A DNA stretch of 64,000 nt, taken from an uncultured Verrucomicrobiales bacterium. GTDB lineage: Bacteria > Verrucomicrobiota > Verrucomicrobiia > Verrucomicrobiales > Akkermansiaceae. Below the pieces are notes generated by a model that was not told the origin of the DNA, did no database searches, and saw nothing but the letters and a program-made list of their open reading frames with translations. A program made the position numbers and the translations under genes. Below, piece after piece: positions 58,481-64,000 of the stretch (the stretch's first letter is position 1; each line of letters opens with the position of its first letter). Where the stretch lies: contig CAJQKQ010000005.1 of NCBI GenBank assembly GCA_905478925.1, positions 1 through 64,000 of the forward strand, in the 5' to 3' direction.

Positions 58481-58603
58481 CCGCAGAGGCGCAGAGGACG
58501 GAGAGGATCGCGGAGCTTAGGCTGTGTATGTTTTTAATTGTTTCATCAAAATATTCCATCGTGTTGGCTCTGCGTCTCTTTGCGAGCTCTGCAGCTCGGC
58601 GGT
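58481..58603. repeat. Imperfect long inverted repeat upstream of cvfB
   Basis: The purine-rich arm ACCGCAGAGGCGCAGAGG (from 58480) is mirrored by the pyrimidine-rich arm CTCTGCGTCTCTTTGCGAG to CTCGGCGGT (58565-58604). The reverse complement of the second arm aligns with the first at roughly three quarters of positions. The layout resembles the 8.46-kb element. Confidence 0.5.
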
Positions 58604-58623
58604 AAAATTCTTAATTCTTCATC

Positions 58624-59454
58624 ATGATCGGCATCGGCACACGGGCAGAGCTCACCATCCTTCGCGAGAAACCCGTTGGGGTTTTCCTCGATGCGGAAAA
58701 CCTCGGTGAGATTCTGTTGCCCCGGCGGGAGATGCCGACGGAATGGGCGATCGGCGGTCAGGTGGACGTTTTCATTTACCTCGATTCCGAGGACAGGTTG
58801 GTCGCCACACTCAAGAAGCCCCGCGCTATTCCCGGGGAGTTCGCGAAGCTCACCTGTATCGCCGTCACGCCGGTCGGCGCGTTCCTCGACTGGGGTCTTC
58901 CGAAGGATCTCTTGGTTCCCTTTCGCGAGCAGAAGACCCGCATGGAAGTCGGGAAAGACTATCTCGTTAAAGTTCTCGTCGATGAGGAAAGCCAGCGCAT
59001 CGTCGCCACCACCCGCATCGCCCGCCACATCGACGTTACGCCCGCTAACTTCGCCACTGGCGATGAGGTCGATCTCATCGTTTATGGAAAAACCCCGATG
59101 GGCTACAAGGCGATCGTCGACAACACCCACACCGGCCTGATTTTCGCCAACGAGGTATTCCAAGAACTCGCCCTAGGCGAAAAGCTCAAGGGCTGGATTG
59201 CTGGCGTCCGCGCCGATGAGAAAATCGACCTTTGTCTCCATCCCCCCGGCCGCACCCGCGTCGATGACCTGGAGAAACAGATCATGGGTGAACTTATCGC
59301 CCGCGGCGGTTTCTGGGCGCTCACCGACAAAAGCCCGGCTGAGGAGATATACAGCGAGCTAGGGGTCTCAAAGCGCACCTTTAAGCAAACCCTCGGGGCA
59401 TTGCTGAGGAAGCGCCTCGTCACGAAGACGGAGACGGGGATGCGGCTGAATTAG
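58624..59454 (+). CDS. cvfB: CvfB-family S1-like RNA-binding protein
   Basis: 276 residues. Successive S1-like beta domains (ELTILREKPVGVFLDAENLG, LTCIAVTPVGAFLDWGLPKD, LIVYGKTPMGYKAIVDN) are followed by a C-terminal winged-helix part (FWALTDKSPAEEIYSELGVS, TFKQTLGALLRKRLV). This is the CvfB/YitL layout, a family of RNA-binding regulators known from Staphylococcus and Streptococcus. The target is unknown here. MITE-like copy C begins 15 bp after the stop codon. Confidence 0.88.
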   Translation: MIGIGTRAELTILREKPVGVFLDAENLGEILLPRREMPTEWAIGGQVDVFIYLDSEDRLVATLKKPRAIPGEFAKLTCIAVTPVGAFLDWGLPKDLLVPFREQKTRMEVGKDYLVKVLVDEESQRIVATTRIARHIDVTPANFATGDEVDLIVYGKTPMGYKAIVDNTHTGLIFANEVFQELALGEKLKGWIAGVRADEKIDLCLHPPGRTRVDDLEKQIMGELIARGGFWALTDKSPAEEIYSELGVSKRTFKQTLGALLRKRLVTKTETGMRLN

Positions 59455-59469
59455 AGTATAAAGACCACC

Positions 59470-59662
59470 GGGTGTGATTTTTATCGGTGTTTCTCACACG
59501 GTAGGGCTGATCCGGGGGGGGCAGCGTCTTGCCGTGGGTTCACTCCCTTTCCGGAGATACGGCGCTTGCGTTTTTGATCCCGGCCGACCGAGCCGGATCA
59601 GCCCTACCATGATTGAATGGCTTGGGCTGCGTCAGGCGAATACGCCGATAACAATCACACCC
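59470..59662 (+). mobile_element. MITE-like element, copy C (internally deleted)
   Basis: 193 bp. Terminal repeats GGGTGTGATTTTTATCGGTGT and CGATAACAATCACACCC. Perfect 9-bp direct repeat AAGACCACC at 59461-59469 and 59663-59671. Same orientation as copy A. About 65 bp of the interior are missing, starting after GGGCTGATCCGG at a GGGGGGG run. Lies 15 bp after the cvfB stop, between convergent genes. Confidence 0.9.
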
Positions 59663-59720
59663 AAGACCACCCAAGACCTTCTCATGGATGCCTGCGGCGC
59701 CCACAATAGGCGGAGTGGGC

Positions 59721-60275
59721 TTACTTCCGCTTGCGCGTCTTTCTCGCTTCGAAATCGACGGATTTGATGTCGAATTTTTCAGGCTCGTAGCCGGGATTTG
59801 CCCACTCGATCTCACCGGCGAGGGCCTGCATGAACTGGAAGGATCCGCCGAAATCCTCGGGAGGGCAGGCGCGTTCCCCGGCGATCATCTCCGGCTCGCC
59901 TTCGCCTTCTGCGCGTTTTTCGAAGACGACCTCGTGAATCCATTCGTCGGCGAAATCGTAGCGATAGAGCATGCGAAGCGGCAGGCGTTTGCGACCCATG
60001 TAGTCGGCGACGGTGAGTTTTAGCTCGTCCTGGAAATCGCCGAGTGTTTGATCCTGCAGGCCGACCGGGCCGATGACATCGACAAGGCGCTTGCCCTTGC
60101 CGTGGCGGAACTCGTGGGGGTGCTTGTTTTCCCAGCCCATGGCGGCCTGGATCGCGTCACTGAGCTGCAGGAAGGTGACGGAGGTGGAAATGGAGAACTG
60201 CCTCCAGACCTTTGGTTGGATGCCATAGGTGAAGATTTTCACAATCACCCTTTCCGCTCCGCTTTTATTTGCCAT
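59721..60275 (-). CDS. Plasmid pRiA4b ORF-3-like family protein
   Basis: 184-residue protein of the pRiA4b ORF-3-like family. Typical opening VIVKIFTYGIQPKVWRQFSI, then FLQLSDAIQAAMGWENKHPH and YRYDFADEWIHEVVFEK. The acidic segment IAGERACPPEDFGG near the C-terminus is also family-typical. Function unknown; members occur on chromosomes and plasmids and are often near mobile DNA. Convergent with cvfB, separated by MITE copy C. Confidence 0.88.
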   Translation of the reverse strand: MANKSGAERVIVKIFTYGIQPKVWRQFSISTSVTFLQLSDAIQAAMGWENKHPHEFRHGKGKRLVDVIGPVGLQDQTLGDFQDELKLTVADYMGRKRLPLRMLYRYDFADEWIHEVVFEKRAEGEGEPEMIAGERACPPEDFGGSFQFMQALAGEIEWANPGYEPEKFDIKSVDFEARKTRKRK

Positions 60276-60324
60276 GGAGGAAAGGTATGGAATCCCCCGT
60301 GTAGATTCAAACCGAATCGTGGGA

Positions 60325-61215
60325 TCAATTGCGGGGAGCGATCATGTCCAGGTTTTTGGAGGATGTTTTGATCCCGGCCTGGTAGATTTCAAGTTGAGCA
60401 GGAGTGAGAACGCCCTCGAATTGCGTCATCTGGCGTGCCATTTCAGCCCTTTGGATTGCGGCAATTTCCTGAATGCCCATGGAGCCTCCGCTGTTGCTGG
60501 TAGCCAGTTTCCTGAGGAGGGTGAAGCCATTGGCGGAAATTTTCCGATCGCCGATGGGAAGCACAGAGCCATCGAGAAGCAGCCGGGTGCTGTCCGGGAT
60601 GGCTGCGGCTTCCTCTAGCGCCCGGTCGAGGAGAATTTCGGTTGCTTGATTCAACTGGGAGGGATCGAGATCGAGTTTGCCGAGTTCCTGCACATATTGC
60701 TGCATGGCCTTGGAATTGAGCTGGTTCTGGAGGGTGCGCTTCTGGAGTTCCCTGAAAGCCTTTGCCTGATCCGCGTTGAGCGTGGCGAGGATGGTCGCCT
60801 GGAGCTTTTCTCCTGCCTCTGCGTAGGCGGCGTCGAGTGCCTGCCCCTCTGCAGGAACCGGTTCGGACTCGGCGATGGCAGCTTCAAGGACTTTCGCCTG
60901 TGCCCCATCCAGGCCGAGGACTTCGGTGAGCCTGTTCCATTTTGCCTGTTGGGCATTTACAACGGCCTCGGAGGGCTTGGTGCTTTCCCTAGGAATCGGC
61001 CTGTTCGGGGAAATGGCGCGATCAATATCGCTTGGGTTGAGTCGCTCCGGGGGGATATCCAGAAGGTTTTCGCTCCTCGGGGCGGGTCTCTTGGGCTTGT
61101 CTACGACGAGTTCGGTTTCAATGGTTTCGAGGTGCACCGTCGCGGACCGGATCATCCAGCCAAAGGTGAATCCGATGGCGATCGATACGGCGGAGCTGAT
61201 GAGGATGGTTTTCAA
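60325..61215 (-). CDS. Membrane-anchored helical protein of unknown function
   Basis: 296 residues. A hydrophobic N-terminal anchor (TILISSAVSIAIGFTFGWMI) and a proline-rich stretch (PKRPAPRSENLLDIPPERLN) precede a predominantly helical domain (EVLGLDGAQAKVLEAAIAES). LNADQAKAFRELQKR and LTPAQLEIYQAG resemble the short LTxxQ-type motifs of periplasmic helical proteins. The start codon appears to be TTG at 61215. Not a named family to me. It lies 18 bp after rpe on the same strand. Confidence 0.6.
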   Translation of the reverse strand: MKTILISSAVSIAIGFTFGWMIRSATVHLETIETELVVDKPKRPAPRSENLLDIPPERLNPSDIDRAISPNRPIPRESTKPSEAVVNAQQAKWNRLTEVLGLDGAQAKVLEAAIAESEPVPAEGQALDAAYAEAGEKLQATILATLNADQAKAFRELQKRTLQNQLNSKAMQQYVQELGKLDLDPSQLNQATEILLDRALEEAAAIPDSTRLLLDGSVLPIGDRKISANGFTLLRKLATSNSGGSMGIQEIAAIQRAEMARQMTQFEGVLTPAQLEIYQAGIKTSSKNLDMIAPRN

Positions 61216-61233
61216 ATGATGGATTGTTGTGGT

Positions 61234-61902
61234 TCAGGCCTCACGGATCTCGGTGATGGCGGCGGCCATGTCCTTCGCTCCGAAGGTGGTGGAGCCGGCG
61301 ACCATGACATTCGCCCCGGCGGCGGCGGAAATGGCGGCGGTCTCGGCACTGATCCCGCCGTCGACCTGGATATGGAAAGCGTAGCCTTTTTCTTTCCGGA
61401 AAGCGGCTGCGGCACGAACTTTGTCCATCATGTCTTCCATGAATGGCTGCCCGCCGAAACCGGGGACGACGGTCATGCAGAGCAGTAGGTCGATTTTGCC
61501 GAGGAAAGGAATCACGTCTTCGAGCGGTGTGGCGGGATTGAGCGCAAGCCCTGCCAGGCAGCCTGCCTCGCGGATGCGATCCAGAGTGTCCGCGACATCG
61601 TGCTCCGCCTCCACGTGAACCGTGATGCAGTCCGAGCCCGCCGCAATGAAGCGCGGCAGATAGTGATCGGGGCGAGAAATCATCAGGTGCACATCTAGGA
61701 AAATGTCGTTCGACTCGTGAATTGTCTGCACTATCGCCGGCCCGAAGGAGATGTTATCCACGAAATGGCCGTCCATCACATCGAGATGCAACCAGTCCGC
61801 CCCGGCGTTAATGGCGCGGGTCGTTTCCTCTCCGACCTTTGAGAAATCGGCGGCGAGCAGGGAAGGGGCGATGACCCGATCATGGAATGTTTTTGCAATC
61901 AC
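61234..61902 (-). CDS. rpe: Ribulose-phosphate 3-epimerase
   Basis: Pentose-phosphate and Calvin-cycle epimerase. TIM-barrel motifs: VIAPSLLAADFSKVGEETTR, WLHLDVMDGHFVDNISFGP, FLDVHLMISRPDHYLP and VVPGFGGQPFMEDMM. I chose a GTG at 61902 (MIAKTFHDRVIAPSLLA) to give 222 residues as usual. The frame stays open to 62541 but that part is antisense to tadA. Divergent from tadA across 96 bp. Confidence 0.93.
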   Translation of the reverse strand: MIAKTFHDRVIAPSLLAADFSKVGEETTRAINAGADWLHLDVMDGHFVDNISFGPAIVQTIHESNDIFLDVHLMISRPDHYLPRFIAAGSDCITVHVEAEHDVADTLDRIREAGCLAGLALNPATPLEDVIPFLGKIDLLLCMTVVPGFGGQPFMEDMMDKVRAAAAFRKEKGYAFHIQVDGGISAETAAISAAAGANVMVAGSTTFGAKDMAAAITEIREA

Positions 61903-61998
61903 GTGGACAAACGAAGCATGGCAGCGGCGGATGGGAAGGAAAATTCGGGATCGGTGAGGTTGCCGACTGGTCGGATGGCGGTTAAAACCGGTCGCCCT

Positions 61999-62499
61999 AT
62001 GAACGAAGAACTGATTATCGACCTGCAGAGTGACGCCCATTTCATGCAGCAGGCGATGCGAGAAGCCAATAAAGCGTATGCGGTCGGCGAGGTGCCGGTT
62101 GGCGCGGTGGTGGTGCATGAGGGGCAAGTCATCGGGAGGGCGTGGAACCAGGTTGAGACACTCAAGGACGCCACGGCGCATGCGGAAATGCTCGCCCTGA
62201 CGGCGGCACAGCAGGCGCTCGGTGACTGGCGGCTGGAGAAATGCACACTCTATGTCACCAAGGAGCCATGCCCGATGTGTGCGGGAGCCATCGTCCACTG
62301 CCGCCCGGATCGGGTGGTCTTCGGCTGCGGTGACCCGAAGGCGGGGGCGGCGGGCGGCTGGATCAATCTTTTGGAATCCAATCCGCCTTTGAACCACCGC
62401 TGCGAGGTCACTGCGGGGGTGATGGGCGAGGAGTCGCTGGCCTTGCTCCAATCTTTTTTCCGCGAGGCTCGTCAGAGGAAGAAGATGGGCGAATCGTGA
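61999..62499 (+). CDS. tadA: tRNA-specific adenosine deaminase
   Basis: Converts adenosine 34 to inosine in tRNA-Arg(ACG). 166 residues. Zinc and catalytic residues are in ATAHAEMLALTAAQ and KEPCPMCAGAIVHCRPD; the substrate-side block GGWINLLESNPPLNHR is present. Start at ATG 61999 (MNEELIIDLQSDAHFMQQAM); the upstream in-frame extension to 61882 overlaps rpe. This is an essential activity in most bacteria. Confidence 0.94.
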   Translation: MNEELIIDLQSDAHFMQQAMREANKAYAVGEVPVGAVVVHEGQVIGRAWNQVETLKDATAHAEMLALTAAQQALGDWRLEKCTLYVTKEPCPMCAGAIVHCRPDRVVFGCGDPKAGAAGGWINLLESNPPLNHRCEVTAGVMGEESLALLQSFFREARQRKKMGES

Positions 62500-62546
62500 A
62501 AAATACGTAGCGGAACGAACGTTAGAGGACAACTTAGACACAGCCT

Positions 62547-64000
62547 ATGAGATATTTTGCCCTAATCAGCCTGTTTGCCGCCACACAGGTCCACTCGGCC
62601 TCCTTTCTTGTCGAAGCCGAACAATTCTCCGATCCCGGTGGTTGGAAGACCGACACGCAGTTTATTGAGTCGATGGGTTCGCCCTACCTGAACGCACATG
62701 GGTTGGGAAAACCGGTGGCGGATGCGACGACGGAGATCGATGTCCCCGAGGACGGAGAATACCGGGTATGGGTGCGTACGATCGACTGGACGAAGCGCCT
62801 CGGTCGCCCGGAAAGCGCGGGGCGTTTCAAGGTTTCGTTGAACGGCGCGCCATTGTCCGCCGAGCTTGGCAGTGGAGATGCGGAATGGACTTGGCAGCTT
62901 GCAGGCAAGGCTTCGCTCAAGACGGGCAAGGCGAAACTGGCGCTGAAAGATCTCACCGGATTCAACGGCCGTGCGGACGCCGTCCTTTTCAGCAGTGATG
63001 CGGATTTCACCCCACCTGGCGACGCGACCTTCGAGGAGCGCACGGCTTGGAAGATTCCCGGAGTGCCGAACGCCATTGAAGATGCCGGAAGCTACGACCT
63101 CGTGGTTGTGGGCGGCGGATATGGCGGGCTCGGTTCCGCAATTTCCGCAGCGCGTATGGGAGCGAAAGTGGCGCTGATCCAGAACCGCGACGTGCTTGGT
63201 GGAAACGGCTCCTCCGAGATCCGGGTCTGGGCGAAGGGCAGCTACGCGCCGAGTGAGTATCCGCTCGACGAGATCATCCGTGAAATCGAGGACAAGGCGA
63301 AGGCCTCCCCGTCTCATGCCGAGGAGTTTGTCGATGACAAGAAGGAGAAGGTTGTCCGTGCCGAGGACAACATCACACTTTTCCTCGGGCACCATGCCTA
63401 CGGGCTGGATATGAAGGACGGGAAGATCGCATCGGTGAAGGCGGTCGATATCGCCGGAGGAAAAATCAAGAGCATCCGTGGAAAGTATTTCGCTGACTGC
63501 ACCGGACATGGATTCGTCGCGCTCTGGTCAGGAGCTGATACGAAATCGGTGAAAAAAGGCCGGATGGGGATGAGCAACATGTGGATCTGGCAAAACCAAT
63601 CCGAGGAAGTCGAGTTCCCCGAGCAAGGCTGGATGCACAAATTTACGGCAGCTAGTTTCCCGTATCCGAGAGAGCGCCACGGTATCCGTCATGCCGAGTG
63701 GTTCTGGGAAAGTGGTTATGATAGCCACCCGATCAAGGAACTCGAACACACCCGCGACCTGAACTTGCTGGCTTCCTTCAGCGCTTGGAATGCGATCAAG
63801 AACCACGGTGCCTATGCGGAGCGTGATCCCGACGGCCACAAGAAGGGGGAGATGACTTGGTTGGCGTATATCGGAGGGACGCGCGAGACGCTTCAGATTC
63901 TCGGGGACGTAATCCTTACGGGCGATGAGATCAGCAATAAGAAGAAGTTCGATGACGGGACGTTCATGACCACCTGGTCGATCGACTTGCACTACCCGGT
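62547..64000 (+). CDS. Secreted FAD-dependent oxidoreductase (FAD_oxidored family), 3' end cut by window
   Basis: 484 codons read to the window end without a stop, so the true length is unknown. A signal peptide (MRYFALISLFAATQVHSAS) is followed by about 130 residues resembling a carbohydrate-binding or golvesin-type beta domain (EIDVPEDGEYRVWVRTIDW). The FAD domain begins YDLVVVGGGYGGLGSAISAA, with VLGGNGSSEIRVWAKG and GKYFADCTGHGFVALWSGAD as further family blocks. Such exported flavoproteins are common in Planctomycetes and Verrucomicrobia and often linked to polysaccharide use. Start at ATG 62547. Confidence 0.85.
   Translation, partial: MRYFALISLFAATQVHSASFLVEAEQFSDPGGWKTDTQFIESMGSPYLNAHGLGKPVADATTEIDVPEDGEYRVWVRTIDWTKRLGRPESAGRFKVSLNGAPLSAELGSGDAEWTWQLAGKASLKTGKAKLALKDLTGFNGRADAVLFSSDADFTPPGDATFEERTAWKIPGVPNAIEDAGSYDLVVVGGGYGGLGSAISAARMGAKVALIQNRDVLGGNGSSEIRVWAKGSYAPSEYPLDEIIREIEDKAKASPSHAEEFVDDKKEKVVRAEDNITLFLGHHAYGLDMKDGKIASVKAVDIAGGKIKSIRGKYFADCTGHGFVALWSGADTKSVKKGRMGMSNMWIWQNQSEEVEFPEQGWMHKFTAASFPYPRERHGIRHAEWFWESGYDSHPIKELEHTRDLNLLASFSAWNAIKNHGAYAERDPDGHKKGEMTWLAYIGGTRETLQILGDVILTGDEISNKKKFDDGTFMTTWSIDLHYP

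Noticed and set aside
58604-58623. AAATTCT and TAATTCT before cvfB as a heptad tract
   Set aside because: Only two units, and in the opposite orientation to the other tracts ahead of genes; too short to support.
61903-62541. N-terminal extension of rpe
   Set aside because: Antisense to tadA; the epimerase family begins near the GTG at 61902.

Overview
The window is high-GC bacterial chromosome, most likely from the phylum Verrucomicrobiota. This is inferred from gene content: a large GreA-type elongation factor of the kind seen in the Chlamydiae and their relatives, a DUF5069-like protein, a secreted hydrolase with an SHD1-like N-terminus, and a split, SD-poor nuo block. I saw no rRNA, tRNA or CRISPR array. 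Most genes are core metabolism and information processing.

Layout. 0.2-1.3 kb: a frameshifted REP-associated (RAYT) transposase. 1.3-8.3 kb: a long minus-strand run, leuC-leuD, HAD phosphatase-lnt, M15 peptidase, pgsA, panC. 8.7-9.8 kb: holA. 9.9-16.4 kb: DUF2238 protein, HI0933-type flavoprotein, SHD1-esterase, terpene-cyclase-like secreted protein, fusA. 16.6-21 kb: pabB, exbD-like, DUF5069, prfB with its programmed +1 frameshift, and a yefM/yoeB toxin-antitoxin pair. 21.2-25.3 kb: marC, apt, pgi, a HesB/IscA protein and a membrane protein. 25.3-31.3 kb: Gfo/Idh/MocA oxidoreductase, a Met-rich outer-membrane protein and partner, and furA-katG. 31.7-37.4 kb: a BatA-like protein, then DUF2071, type III polyketide synthase, FAD oxidoreductase and methyltransferase, which look like a small biosynthetic cluster. 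37.5-44.3 kb: MBL hydrolase, AsmA-like protein, radC, yicC, recJ. 44.6-49.3 kb: nuoG-H-I-J-K without nuoA-F or nuoL-N. 49.5-56.2 kb: tlyA, a Lys/Cys-rich repeat protein, eno, the greA-like gene, pckG. 56.5-64 kb: parC-like topoisomerase, cvfB, pRiA4b ORF-3-like protein, rpe, tadA, and a secreted FAD oxidoreductase cut by the window end.

The most interesting content is between the genes. First, at least thirteen tracts are built of imperfect heptamers in strict 7-nt register: three or four fixed bases (AAA, AAG, GTG or TAAC on one strand) followed by variable bases. Twelve are in the leaders or spacers of genes. Eleven of these share one orientation (T-rich or CAC-containing in the mRNA sense), and most touch the start codon; several fill intercistronic gaps inside the leuCD and nuo operons. 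Second, three copies of a 190-260 bp element with about 21-bp terminal inverted repeats are each flanked by a 9-bp direct repeat (two perfect, one 8/9). All three lie 16-30 nt downstream of a stop codon in the same orientation relative to that gene. Third, purine-rich imperfect long inverted repeats occur at 8.5, 19.1 and 58.5 kb. A CRP/FNR-type palindrome lies between nuoG and tlyA.
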